The notes under the pieces: generated by a model | The model's input: the letters and a program-made list of their open reading frames with translations, nothing else | What the model was told of the DNA's origin: nothing | Database searches by the model: none | Shown here: one piece after another, positions 34,601 through 46,303 of the stretch | Position numbering within the stretch: the first letter of the stretch is position 1 | How the letters are laid out: every line of letters starts with the position of its first letter | NCBI GenBank assembly: GCA_037976565.1 | Contig: CP137682.1 | Location: forward strand, 24,513,973 to 24,577,972 | Reading direction: 5' to 3' | Length of the DNA stretch: 64,000 nt | Source of the DNA: Mesocentrotus franciscanus | Lineage: Eukaryota; Echinodermata; Echinoidea; Camarodonta; Strongylocentrotidae | Translations under genes and position numbers: made by a program

Positions 34601-35739
34601 CAGGGGTGGCGATCCCGGGACGGGGACAGGTCCCCCTTTTTTTTAGGGGGGATCGTCCCCCCTGAAAATTTGAAAAAAGTGCCCCCCAAAATGTATAGCA
34701 AATACTGGGTGAAGACTGCAACACACTTTTTGGCTCTGGAGGGCCCAAGAGTGCAGCGTTTAGACAAATAAAAATGCAAAAATCTTCTCACTCGGAAGCT
34801 ACGCTCCCTCGCATAACATCCTTCAAAATGTACATGTAGATATTGTAGAAAACTTAAGTGTGCAAAAAGTATATTGCTTGTTTTTATACTTTTATAGAGG
34901 GGGTTTATTTCTAATTCGATAGTAGATACCAGTGACTTACAAATGTTGCTGAAATGGCATGATTTTTCCCTGAGCTTCCGGGGGATCTGCCCCCTGGACC
35001 CCACAAAGGGCCCTAAAGCGTGCACCTGGTTGCTCATCTGACCGTAATTTAATGCCTAAAACCCCTGAGCTTCCGGGGGCTCCGTCCCCTTGACCTCACC
35101 AGGGCCCTAAGGCGGGCCCCTGGATGCTCACCTGACGGTAATTAAATGCCTAAAACCCCTGAGCTTCCGGGGGCTCTGCCCCCTGGACGCCACCAAGGGC
35201 CCTATAAAGCATGCCCCTGGTTGCTCATCTGACGGTAATTTAATGCTTAAAACCCCTGAGTTTCTGGGGGCTCCGCCCCCGGACCCTACTCCAATTAGTG
35301 ACCTGCATGCCAGTGACACAAATAAGGTATCAAAATAATTATGCTCATCTGAAAGTAATTAAATGCCTAAAACCCCTGAGCTTCCGGGGGCTCCGCCCCT
35401 GGACCCACCAGGGCCCTAAGCCGGGCCCTGGTTGCTCATCTGACCTTAATTAAATGCCTAACACCCCTGAGCTTCATGGGGCTCGCACTTTGACCCCGCT
35501 GGGGCTAATTTGCCCCTGGACCCCACGCCAATTTACGCTCCACTTGCTTTGCTCTACCTGATCGTAAATACATTAGCCCCCCTCTTTGAAAAACTTTCCG
35601 CGGGGCCTTCATGTAACATGTAAGAATGGTGGTGATGCGGATTTTTTCTGCCCCCAAAAAAACCGTTTTGGTCATTACGCCACTGCTCCTCGTCCCTCGC
35701 ATTTCGTCCCCCGGTCATGAAAAGAAATCGCCGCCCCTG
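34601..35739. mobile_element. Non-autonomous hAT element with exact 8-bp duplication
   Basis: CCTGGTAG at 34593-34600 and again at 35740-35747. The element begins CAGGGGTGGCGATC and ends, read inward on the other strand, CAGGGGCGGCGATT. Eight-base duplications and CAGGGG ends are characteristic of hAT. There is no transposase. About half of the interior is a minisatellite. A 250-codon open frame across it has no family resemblance and is taken as chance. Confidence 0.85.
34966..35530. repeat. About 95-bp minisatellite inside the hAT element
   Basis: Six units starting at about 34965, 35064, 35155, 35255, 35374 and 35464, each with CCTGAGCTTCCGGGGGCTC, a GGGCCCTAA segment and GCTCATCTGA.GGTAAT. 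The fourth unit holds an extra ATAAGGTATCAAAATAA insertion. Confidence 0.8.
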
Positions 35740-35747
35740 CCTGGTAG

Positions 35748-37290
35748 GAAGAAATTCCTCGAATGCCAGAGCGCTTTATACGCAGGGGGCAAAGCAGGTT
35801 TTCGAAACGTGGAATGTTGTTTATGTTTGGTATTAGCGTTTTAGGAGTACCTCCCTTCACAATTTCTGAGTGGACTATCTTAAAAATATGCTGCTAAAAT
35901 AACATGGCGGCCATTTTTCAAAATGACCGCCACGTATAACTTAGGTTGAGCGATTTTGGAGATTCCTTTTTAACAGAACCTCATTTTACCATGCGTGAGG
36001 TGACATATGAAAAGGAACTAAATTTCCTACGAGATGATATCACATTCATTTGGTTTGGAGATGATTTGCATAGCGATTTTTTAGCAAAATAAAATGATTT
36101 TTTTACCCTTTTTTCAAAATATAAATTACCCCAAAATACCTATTTCTCCTCATTTAAAAGATTATGATAACTACCGACTTGTATCTTCTGGTTTGATTCT
36201 GAGGGCTGTCTTCTCATTGGCACTGGTAATGTATATGTATTGTAAGTTGTAGGTTTATTTGTATTTTTATTTTTATTTAAATATGTAATTGTTTGTCATT
36301 GTATTTGGTTGTTATAGCGCTTAGAGACTTCGGTGGAAAGCGCTTTATAAGCACCGTTTTTATTTTTATTTATATATGCCGAGCAACCAATATATAATGT
36401 GCTCTCAGAAACCAAAAGAAACCAAGGCTATTGGTGAAATAATACATAAAATATGACCTGATTCCAAGTGACAAACATGATTTGCGGTCTGAAACATGCG
36501 CATAGTGCATGGTGTGGTTCAGAACTTTCACCCTACCTCTTTCCTCCTTTGAAATGTCCCCCACATTAAAATCAGGAGGAATTTCGGGATGAAGGATTAT
36601 GCTGTGTAGGGCATGGTGTGTGTTCGGAAAAGACTATCGGTCGAGTGATACATTAAATAAGATCTTGATCCAGTTGATAGTCATGATTTTCAATCTGAAT
36701 CATGAAAATGATGGATGGTGGGGCTCAGAATTTTCACCCTACCCCCCTTTTTGCAAATTTCCCCCTCTTAACAAAACTAGAACACTTTGTGCAAACCAAC
36801 ATTCATACGGCATTTACGATCTCATAGGAGACTTTAGTGAAAATGTCTGTCAGTGGGTTATACTGTTTGCCACCCCCTCTACACTCGGCATTTTACAACT
36901 TTGGCCTAAACCAATAGCTACAAATATTGTTTTTGTACCCCCAAAAAAAAAATGATATTGGACGATTTAGGTTTAAACTTGTACGCCCGCTACATTTTTT
37001 TTTCGACACGCATACACACTCTCAAAAAATATGAGAGAAACTGGTACAAAACATCATTAATTTCAAAAGTACATTGAATTGGAAAAATAGATCACAAAGA
37101 CTCACAAACATTTAAAATCAAATGATACACAGATTACCCGCTCTCTTCCCTAAAATCTGACATAAAAACCAGATAAATGAATCATAACTCAAGACCATAT
37201 CTACAATTATGAAAGAAACCCATTATCAGGACATCACTGAAATAGTAGACTCAGACAAATTAATATACAGGATTTACACTGTGAAATATT
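35748..37290. other. Intron with SINE-like tail and a diverged 200-bp tandem pair
   Basis: GTTATAGCGCTTAGAGACTT followed by AAAGCGCTTTATAAGC at 36313-36352 resembles a SINE or LINE 3' end. Segments 36430-36550 and 36648-36760 share CAGAA.TTTCACCCTACC and flanks with about 200-bp spacing, an old tandem pair. No gene recognised. Confidence 0.5.
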
Positions 37291-37292
37291 AT

Positions 37293-37455
37293 AGTATTAA
37301 TGACTGCTTTGAGAGAAATAGTTGTTTTTATTCGCTCGAGGGAAGGATACAATTGTGCTATTGCCCGAGGCATGCCGAGGGCAATAGCCCAATTGTAACT
37401 TCCCGAGAGCGTATAAAACAACTATTTCTCGAATATTAAAGCAGTCATTAATACT
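37293..37455. mobile_element. Palindromic MITE, AGTATTAATGACTGC ends
   Basis: Arms of about 75 bases: AGTATTAATGACTGCTTT.., AGAAATAGTTGTTTTTAT and CAATTGTGCTATTGCCC on the left are mirrored on the right. The loop GAGGCATGCCGAG is at about 37368. The whole element can fold into one hairpin. TTAT-like flanks. Confidence 0.72.
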
Positions 37456-37659
37456 TTTATATGCCGAAAAAAAGAGTCAAATTACCAATCAACTGGTAGA
37501 ACAGGACTGGTTTGTGAGTCACAACTCCCTTTCCTTCCTGTTTATAAGCATTGCTGAAAAACACTTAAAAACTCTCGAGTTGGAAAAATCTTCATGCTTG
37601 ATGATATCTACCTTGTTACAATTGAGGAAATGACGCTAAAGTCCGAATCTAAAATATAG

Positions 37660-37860
37660 TTATAGTGATCGACTGCTACGAGAGGACTAGCTGTTTTTAT
37701 TATACGCTCAAGAGATAGACCTAGACCTAGACCTAGTCTAGTTGTCAGTTGAATCCCCTGCCATCACCCCGAGGCGCGCCTGTGCGGGCGGCGCCCCGAG
37801 GGTGAGGGATTCAACTTTCTCGCAAGCCAGTATGGCAGTATAGAAACAGCCAGTGCGCGT
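37660..37860. mobile_element. Hairpin element around GAATCCCYTGCC, possible MITE
   Basis: GTTGAATCCCCTGCCATCAC and CCGAGGGTGAGGGATTCAAC are inverted around GGCGCGCCTG. Outer parts AGCTGTTTTTATTATACGC and TATAGAAACAGCCAGT are also loosely inverted. A small CTAGACCTAGAC repeat sits at 37722-37740. The ends are not sharply defined. Confidence 0.5.
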
Positions 37861-38399
37861 ATGACTTTTCACCGACCGTACGAATTATCACAATAATCTA
37901 CCAAGAATTCTTACCTTAATTAGCCTTTATTGAGTAAAGATTGGTTAAAACATCACAGAAAATCTGAGACACTGTCGAGTCTGTTAATCTTTGCTAGCAA
38001 AATGACGTGACTGAAATTTTCAAGCAATTAAAAACCTAAAATGTAGCGACTATGAAATTATCGCACAAAAAAATTAATGTAAGGTGTCCGTGCTCAGCAA
38101 GACTGAACTAATTTCCCGGTAACTGGAATTTTGCCGGGTTTTTTAACTATTTTTTTTAACTATTACATGGCTTTGGCATTTTTCGTTTATTTTCGGGAAT
38201 AGTTAAAACAACGACTGCAATTTCGACCAATCAGATGGCTGGATTTCTTAAGTGAGGTATATAATTACATATAAGTCTTAATAATGGGGTTCATAACTTG
38301 CACCCCCTTCCGTGTGACACGCCAATCGGGCCCCTCCCCTAGTTAATAACAAGAGAAAATGGTGCCCAGTACAAAATAATTTTGAAAAATTAGTCTTAA

Positions 38400-38976
38400 A
38401 GGGCAATCCAGCCCTTGTAATAAGTTGATTTATATGAAAGCAGAAAATTGACAGAAACAGAATGGCAAAAGTTTGAAATGAATCGGACAAATAGTAAGGA
38501 AGTTATGAATGTTTGAAATATGAGATCACTTTAATAGTCTATGCGAATCTCAAATTGGGAGTTCGGTCAGTGTATTGTGACGTAGGACGTGGATAATTAA
38601 CTCTCCCATTTGCAGTTGGCAGAAATATCATTAACTTCTTTTTTTCTCGTAAGTTCCTTCTCCCTTGGGGCACTACTCAAAATATATTATAGATAACATG
38701 TTACTATAGGTCCTCTAAAAAGAATCGACCCTCCTGAGCAATTTAAATTTTAGTCATTTTATATGTTGGAACAGATGGGAAAATAGTCCGTCGCTACATC
38801 ACATTGACATTACCGTTTCAACCAATTTGAAGTGCCCTTACGTATAGTGATTACAACTTTCAAAAAATCATAACTTTCTTATATTTAATCAGATTTAATT
38901 GAAAATTTCATCAGTTTGCTTCTCTTATTTTTCTGCTTTCTTTTAGAGCAGTTGTCTATTTGGGTAGGATTTCCCT
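38400..38976. mobile_element. TTAA-flanked MITE, AGGGCAATCC ends
   Basis: TTAA at 38396-38399 and 38977-38980. Left AGGGCAATCCAGCCC; right end on the other strand AGGGAAATCCTACCC. No coding. It shares the AGGG start with the 31050-31607 element. Confidence 0.72.
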
Positions 38977-40080
38977 TTAATCATTTATGCCTAAATGGTT
39001 TAGAGCAAGCATATATCTTTCTCGAAAGTTTGACAAAAGTTGATTTTCTACATGTATTCATGTTACATTGTCATGATTAATTGAACCTTTAAAATTGAAC
39101 CTTTATGATCACAACGATGATGCATGCCGTTGATTTGTGGATGAGCTGGAAGCTCCTCTCTTTTATGACCTGCCAGGATTGCTAGTGGAGTCACTCCGTG
39201 AAGGGTATCAATAAATTATTAAGGAGGTGTAGAAATGAAAGATCAATACTGAACGAATATACACTAAAACGAGAGTTCCAGATCGAGTATTTCACTCTTC
39301 GATCAGAGAAGTATGGTGGCTCCTATTAAAGGGACATGGAAACGCAAAGGATTGACGTATATATATATATGCAACAATTTTTTCGTCTTTCACGTTAAAG
39401 TCGTGAAAATCTAAAAACTTGACGTATACCTATGCAACAATTCGTTTGTCTTTACGTCCAAGACGTGAAAAATTAAAAAAATTGACGTATATACCTATAC
39501 AATTTTTTTTTTGGTCTTTTACGTACAAAGACATGAATATAACAAAAAAATTGTTTGGTTAATTATTAATTTTTCTGTACTCATTGGCCCTGAGGGACAC
39601 GCAGACGTAAATAGTTGACGTGAATTTTTTTTTCAGTCAGCTGAGCACCTGTACGCGCGCGCGTGTACTGTTCATCCAGTATCATACCAAGGAGTATGGG
39701 TACACTTGTGAACTCTAGCGCCCTAATTTCTAAATCACGGATAAATCACAATTGGATTGATCAACAATATCTATTTTCAGAGATTTTAGCACAAAAAAGA
39801 GTATGATTTGTGTACAGTCGGAATAGGACGCACGAAAATTGCGGTCCGTGTGGCTTTGCTACACATGTAATGCGATGTACATCTAACTTTATTAGATATA
39901 GAGGTGTACCTCTCTATGATCTAAATAGATCCAAGTTATGGGGCGTTCCCACTATCACGATTGGCGCCACGATTGAAATCATGGTCTTAATCGTGGAGTA
40001 ATCGTGGTGATCCTATCAGATATTATCAGATCTTGAGGTCAGTCGTGGCAATCGTGTTGATCGTAGGAAAGTTTTGGACG

Positions 40081-40425
40081 GTTAAACAAATTTATACGAT
40101 CAACAGGACTCTAGAGCAGAAGCCCAACACTGTGAAGGATATGGTTGAGGCGGCAGTGGTTCTGCACAACCTACTTAGGCAGAGGCATCCAGGTATTGCA
40201 GCACAAGAGGCGGATCATGAGGCTGACAACTACAATATCATCCCAGGAGCATGGAGGGACCATGTGGACTGGCTAGATGTGAATCAACCTCCTGCACCTC
40301 GCAACTCAGCTACAGCAGATGCAAAGCATCAGAGGGAACTCCTGAAGGCCTTCTTCAATTCACCACAAGGCGCGGTCGCATGGCAGGAAAGCATGGCGGG
40401 CTGCATGACGCGCAATTCTTACTGA
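40081..40425 (+). pseudogene. Harbinger nuclease, C-terminal piece in opposite orientation
   Basis: YTINRTLEQKPNTVKDMVEA followed by AVVLHNLLRQRHPG matches the C-terminal end of the DDE domain of Harbinger nucleases (the ..VLHNLLR.. helix), then an acidic tail to the stop at 40423. It is on the plus strand, while the N-terminal half is on the minus strand: an inversion with loss of the catalytic centre. Confidence 0.78.
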
Positions 40426-41029
40426 CTATTCAAAGTCAATGTTTTAAAGCAATGTAAACTCATCTTAGGGTCATTACAGCAAAGTTGTTAAATCTAGGTG
40501 ACATTACGGATTTTTTACGGATTAAAAAAAGGAGAGAATTTTAACTCATTCATTGTCCATATCAGTGCAAGAACAACAAAACAACTTTCATGTGAAAGAT
40601 TTACTATAATGTAATACATTTTAAAAGATGTGTAAAGAGCAATTATCTGAACAAAAGTTATTTTTTGACCTTATACTAAATTGTATGGCACTATATATAG
40701 GTTACACGCTGCAAAATTGTAACAGCAGTATGTATATATCTGTCTATTATGTTATCGAAATAAATAAAGTTGGTATCTATCATCTTCTGATTGTATGGGC
40801 ACAACTTTCTATTTCAAGTCTGCAAACTAATGGAATACATGTTTACATTACCTTTCCATGATTGATAGGGAGAGAGACGAGAGAGAGAAGAAAGGAGAGA
40901 CGAGAGAGAGAAGAAAGGAGAGAGAGAGAGAGAGAGATGGGAGAGAGGGGGAGAAGGAAGATTAACGACAACAACAAGAATAACAAGATTAACAACAACA
41001 AGAAGAGAGTGAGTGGGTAGGGTAGTGAA

Positions 41030-41128
41030 CACAATATTTTTTTTGGGCCCCCGAAAATGTGAAAATCCCGCCGGCCAATGCCAGGGGAGGGGGCCCGGCC
41101 CCCCAGGCCCCCCTGGATCCGCCACTGT
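41030..41128 (-). mobile_element. GC-rich element end inserted in the Harbinger nuclease
   Basis: Read from 41128 on the minus strand it begins CAGTGGCGGATCCAGGGGGG and continues through GGCCGGCGGGATTTTCAC, similar in style to the MITE at 18654. The other end was not found; (GA)n and (AAC)n-rich sequence follows at 40860-41010. Confidence 0.5.
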
Positions 41129-41600
41129 CTGGAACCATCTCCGAGATGCTGGACACTCCACACCTGAAGGCATACGCAAGGGACCGATAGTTGTCTCCAG
41201 TGGCAAGAAGCCTCAGTGTCACAGCCAGTTTCAGTCTAGGTGAGAGGGGTTGCCTGAAACTGGTGCGTTCCCTCCCGATTGCTGGGGCCACCCTCTGCAA
41301 GACTTCATCGAAGAGCTGTGGTGTTAACCTTGTGTAGTTTTGGAACGCTACTGGATCTTCCAGCCTTAATTGGGTGTCTAGGAGGCTGGAGAACTGGCCA
41401 AGCTGTTGTCTCCTCTCCTTTATGAGCCATGGTCGCACACAGAACTGCCTGACTGCAGCTCTCCTGGCCCTTTGTGGTTGGGGCTGTGGCTGGTCTGGCT
41501 GCTGCTCGTCTTCTTCCTCTTTGGCGATAATATAAGCCAAAGCATACAGTAATACTGCAAATGTCACGTTGTCATCATCCTCAACTCCTGCCATCATCAA
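41126..41600 (-). pseudogene. Harbinger nuclease, N-terminal half
   Basis: About 155 residues from Met at 41600: an acidic and Gln/Pro-rich start, then RPWLIKERRQQLGQFSSLL, NYTRLTPQLFDEVLQRVAP, LSPRLKLAVTLRLLATGDNY and SLAYAFRCGVSSISEMVP, the helical N-terminal region preceding the DDE domain in HARBI1-like nucleases. At 41126 the frame runs into a GGCGGATCCAGGGGGGCC-ended insertion, so the DDE centre is absent. Confidence 0.82.
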
Positions 41601-42526
41601 TGGTTGTGGGTTGTAGTGTTCACTCTATAGAAGTTCAAGAAACAATGAAGTCCATGGTCAGTCGGCCTGTATATATATCCGTAGCTCAAATCGTGATCAC
41701 TCTGGACCCTTATCGTGATAGACATCGCGAATCGTATCCTGTCGCAACAGAGCGCATCGGTTCGTGATAAACGTATCGGAAGGTACCCAATCGTCCCAAA
41801 TCGGGGACCCCGATCGTGATGATCGTGTCACATCGAGACCCAATCGTGGACTCAATCGGGACAATCCTATCGGAACGTATATGATCATATCTGAACGGGA
41901 GACCAGATCGTGTCACCTGAAATTGACCAATCGTGACCATATCACATCCAAGCGCACCAAATCGTACCAGAACGTATCGACTCGCATCACCTCGTATCCA
42001 AACCTGACATTTCAGAGAAGTTCCCCGATCAGCTACGAATGGCCAATCGTGGGGTTCGTAACGGATTGCACGACAGCGTGAACGCCCCATAATACATACC
42101 GAAAACACAGTCTTTGATTCAAGCATTTAGAAATTAGGGCGCTAGTTCACTAGTGTACCCATACTCTGGCGCCGGCACCCTACGCGGCCAGCTACCCGTA
42201 CGCGTATGAATACTTTTGGCTGTAGTATGATACTAGATGAACAGTAGGTGCTCAGCTTACTGAAGAAAAAAAATTCACGTCAATTATTTACGTCTGCGTG
42301 TCCCTTCAGGGCCATTGAGTACAGAAAAATAAAAATAAATAAAAAAACAATTTTTTCTTGATATTCACGTCTTGGACGTAAGAGACAACCAAAAATTGTT
42401 GCATAGGTATAAGTTTTTTTTCTTCTTTTTTCACGTCTTTTACGTAAAAGACGAAAAAATTGTTGCATATAATATATCCGTCAATCCTTTGCGTTTGCGT
42501 GTCCCTTAGGAGCCACCATAGAGAAG

Positions 42527-43936
42527 CGGTTTAGAACTTACAATGTGATTATGCACCGACGCGCCTTAGAGGAGATACTTTCAGTTGGAAACTTCACATA
42601 CTCTTGCAAGCACCAAATATTCTTCAAGCACATTGTGAAAGGTGGAAGAGAGAAATTAAAGAGAAAATTTTAACCGAGATCTCCTTCACAACAGCCTACA
42701 AGCTGCTAAATGACCAGCTAGCACAATAAAGGAAAGATGGAAGAGACATTGTAGACCGTATATAGCAGCAGAGGATGCTCTCATCAAGTATCAGCAATGT
42801 CTTTATCGTTAAAGAAGAAAAGAGAGGGGTGGAGTAAAATTCTGAACCAGTATCTCCCAGTTGAGTACTGCGTTTAAATCACATCTATCTTTTGAATTAT
42901 TGGCCCCGTCTTATTAACATTTGCGATTTATCCAAAATAAGGATCCTAATACTTATTGGCCAAACCAACTTTATCTTGAAATCAATTCGCATCTCTATTT
43001 AAACAGTAGTTTTTATTTGGATTATGCTGCCCAGAGTAATCAATGCAACTGCGACACCCCCTGCCTTAACTCATCTACGTAACTTTACAAGCGAGGGAGC
43101 AAGGCGACCAGCTTAGGCGATTCGCAAGGGAGCGCAGCGATCAAGTCGTAGGCCTATGTAGAGTTTCACATGTTTGAAGAATGAAAACTAGTTTTCTATT
43201 CATTTCTCCTTAAATGTTGAAAACAATTGAAGAAAACTGTGGAGAAATACAGTTGGGGGAACCTAGCGAGGTAACCCAAAAGATTTTTCAAACGTTGAAA
43301 GTTAATTTTGTTTTGTAAAAGTTGAATTCCATTTCAAACACTTAATTATTGATGGTGCATTATTTAAAAGGAGGCCGATAAAGCTTATATACGAGGGAGC
43401 AAAGCATTGAGAATTACACTTTAATTTTCAAAAATGGAACCATTTAAAAATGTTCTTTATAAACTATATCTTTATTGGGGCGCAAAATTACGAGATGCTG
43501 TGCAATCAAATCAGGCGAGCCGCGACCGAGTTTTAAAAAATTCCCTTTTTCTAATGTATTTTACCTTGCGTTTTGGGGCGCACGTATTCAATAGAATCAA
43601 ATCTTCTTCCTTTTCTCATATTTCCCTTTCTCTCTGTTCAATTTTTTGTCCTCCATTTTGTGCCCTCTTCAAATGGAATTCAACTTTACAAAATAAAGAA
43701 GAGTTCTTAGACGTACTCAGAAATTACCTGAACTACGTTGCCGAACAGAGTGAAAAATAGCCCCATACCATTGCTTATACGCATCCACAATTGTAGTTAA
43801 CACGAAAACAGATGGTTAACACAGATTTCTAACTTCAATACTTCTAACTTCAATTTTCTAACTTCAAAACAGATGTCTGTCAATATTGCCAATATTACAG
43901 TAGGGACATGACTGTTCTACATTCCAGAACTTTTAA
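42527..43936. other. Intron sequence, no gene recognised
   Basis: AT-rich. 43060-43160 carries GCGAGGGAGCAAGGCGACCA, GCGAGGGAGCGCAGCGA-like repeats of a kind often seen in mobile elements. An open frame at 43434-43760 has no recognisable domain. Nothing else supported. Confidence 0.4.
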
Positions 43937-44712
43937 TAAAATGTGGCAAGTCTACTCCAAAAATAACTTACTTTCAATAATAGCAGAAAAATCAGACAAA
44001 CCAATCAAAAAAAGTTTGAGCAAAACCGGATAACTAATAAGAAAGTTATGAATTTTTGAAAAAGTATGTAAAACTATGGAACAATGAGAATCACAACACA
44101 AATTGCCAAGATGGTTATCAGTTTGTGACGTCATGTCCTCACAACTTATCAATTGCTTTATATAGTTTAATCCCATTAATTTCCCTTTTATCCCCCAAAA
44201 CTTGATTTCCCATGCCTTTGCCCAGGTTATATGATTTGTATCATATTGCGTGCATGACATTTCCCAAAAACTTTTATGAATTTTGAAGAATTGATACTAT
44301 TTTCTGAATATTGTATTTCATAATTATTGATTTTTATATAAATAGTTTATCAAAATTCAAATTTTTCATGATTTAACTGGACAAAAATTACTCTTTATTT
44401 GTGCATCCACACAAAAACATATTACTAACAATCTAACTTGGATGCTGGTGTGAAGAAATAAGATTCTTAGGGTGAAAATAGGAAATTTATATTATCAATA
44501 TAAAGAAAATAATTAGTGGATAGTGAGGACCATACGTCACAGACTCATGAGTGAGTTGCCAATTTGTGTAGTGATTTTCAAAGTTTTTCATGTCATTAAA
44601 AATTCATAACTTTCTTATTAGTTATCCGATTTTGCTCAAACTTTTTTTGATTGGTTTGTCTGATTTTTCTGGTTCTATTGAAAGCAAGTTATTTTTGGAG
44701 TGGACTTGGGCT
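43937..44712. mobile_element. TTAA-type element with long inverted arms
   Basis: The arm at 43945-44067 (CTCCAAAAATAACTTACTTTC.., CAAAAAAAGTTTGAGCAAAA) is mirrored at 44590-44705. TTAA follows at 44713-44716, and TTAA also occurs at 43933-43936, but the left terminus is degenerate (TAAAATGTGGCAAG against AGCCCAAG on the right). Same general class as the other TTAA elements, older. Confidence 0.62.
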
Positions 44713-44716
44713 TTAA

Positions 44717-45799
44717 GATTTATTCCCATATGCAATACTTAATTTTCAAATACTGATAAATACTATGTAATGAAATCAGGTTTTTATATAGCTCATATGT
44801 GATTTCCATACCTCTTTTATTTCTATATTTGGATCTAATCTTTGTATCTGTATAATGGTAACACTACATCTTCTGTATTGAAGTTACAAATCTGTGTTAA
44901 CCATTCATTATTATTTATTTGTAATGACTGCAATTACCTTCTGGCCTATGTCACAGTTGTTTCCTCTTCTTCTACCACTTCTACTTCTCCACCTCCTTCT
45001 TTATCTTGCCCTTCTCCTTCCTTTTCATTCCTTTTTTTTTTTTAACAATCCCCTTTTCCTTCTTTCTTCTTCTTCTACTCCGTTTTTTTAGCCGTACTAC
45101 TCGTTTTCCTCCCAATTCAAACCATTATAACTTACATAATTCCCCTTTTTATAGTCTGGATAAACCAATATAACCTTTTACTTAGAGTATCTATTGCCTA
45201 GAGTATATTTTACATTTGTGCATTTTTTTATACTCGTATTTGGTTTCTACATAATTTCTCCTCTATCATTTGTAATTAGTGTAACGTGTTTATTTAACCG
45301 AGACACAGAAATCTGACCAAAATCAATCGCTAAACATGCTGCATAAAATCAAATCGCTCTCCTAAACCAAAGTAACTTAGAAGAAAATGACAAGATCACA
45401 CGAAGAAGGATGGAACCGAACTGATTTAATCTCCCAAATTATAACATGTGCCTAAGTACAAATCAGGCATCATAACAAAATAAACCAATCAGGGGAAAGT
45501 CATGTGAGAACAGAATCCAATGAGGTGAGCAGGCTAGATAGTTCAAAGGTGAGAGGCGAAGAGAACAAATGAGAGAAGAGAAAGTGCCTGCTGCTAGGGC
45601 AGGACAAGGCAAGCCATGCATAGAGAATGAGAACACAACAAAGAGAAAAGGTTGGAAGGCTAGAAGGTGAGGAAGGAAAATATGGTGGGGCAGTAGTGTA
45701 ACTGAAAGACTGTGATGTAAGAAGGTGAATGAAAAGGGAACATGAGCTGGGAAAAGGAATCAATTCAAATTGATTTAAAAAAAATAATAATTCAAAAGA
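44717..45799. other. Pyrimidine- and purine-rich intron sequence
   Basis: 44955-45090 is CTT/CCT-rich; 45540-45720 is AG-rich. They resemble the low-complexity 3' regions next to the CR1-group LINEs nearby and may be remnants of such elements. No gene. Confidence 0.4.
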
Positions 45800-46303
45800 T
45801 TTTTTTTATTTCTCATGTAAAACATAATACAATGAATAAGTATATTACAAAAAAAATATACAATGAAACGACAAATATAATAGAAATAGCACGAGAAAAG
45901 AGGAACTAACTAGAAGCAGAGCTTGTTGAAGTGTTAGTTCCTCAGATGCTGTTTTACAATATATCTTGAACAAAGTATACTTAGAAAATCAATAATATAA
46001 AAAAAGCAAAGAAACTATGAATTTTGGGGGAAAAAAATATTAAAAAATGAAAGAGAGGAAAAAAATGGAGGAAAATAGTAGAAGGCAAAGAGAAAGAAAC
46101 ATTAATAAAAGGAAAATGAATGATTGCAAAAGCTCTAGAAAAAGGAGGTTTAGATCAGTAGAATGAGGGAGAAAGGGATTGAGTCGAGAGTCAAACAAAC
46201 CGAGATTCAGGTATAGCGACGTATCAGCAATATCAACAATGCAGCTGACCGGCGACGGCTCATACATTCATGCATATGTGTTTAAAAATTAAATTTTCAG
46301 CTT

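Larger units (their letters stand above)
39940..42088. mobile_element. Harbinger element nested in the foldback element
   Basis: Inverted ends GGGGCGTTC at 39940 and 42080-42088, with TA-rich flanks. Both subterminal regions are filled with ATCGTG/CACGAT motifs. It contains two transposase pieces that face each other and an insertion of GC-rich sequence at about 41040-41128. Non-functional. Confidence 0.7.
39312..42520. mobile_element. Foldback-type element with about 400-bp inverted ends
   Basis: Ends TATGGTGGCTCC and GGAGCCACCATA, flanked by GAGAAG at 39306-39311 and 42521-42526 (possibly AGAGAAG). The inverted similarity extends inward to about 39743 and 42128, with ACGTC..TTTACG motifs, ATTGGCCCTGA.GGGACACGC and the ATTAGGGCGCTAG block. 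A 6-7 bp duplication with very long inverted ends fits a Mutator-like or foldback element. Its interior is occupied by a Harbinger element. Confidence 0.72.

Noticed and set aside
34285..35037. 250-codon minus-strand open frame
   Set aside because: Crosses the boundary of the hAT element and its minisatellite; no domain, no splice support.
43434..43760. 108-codon plus-strand frame
   Set aside because: No recognisable domain and no splice or promoter context; left unannotated as a gene.
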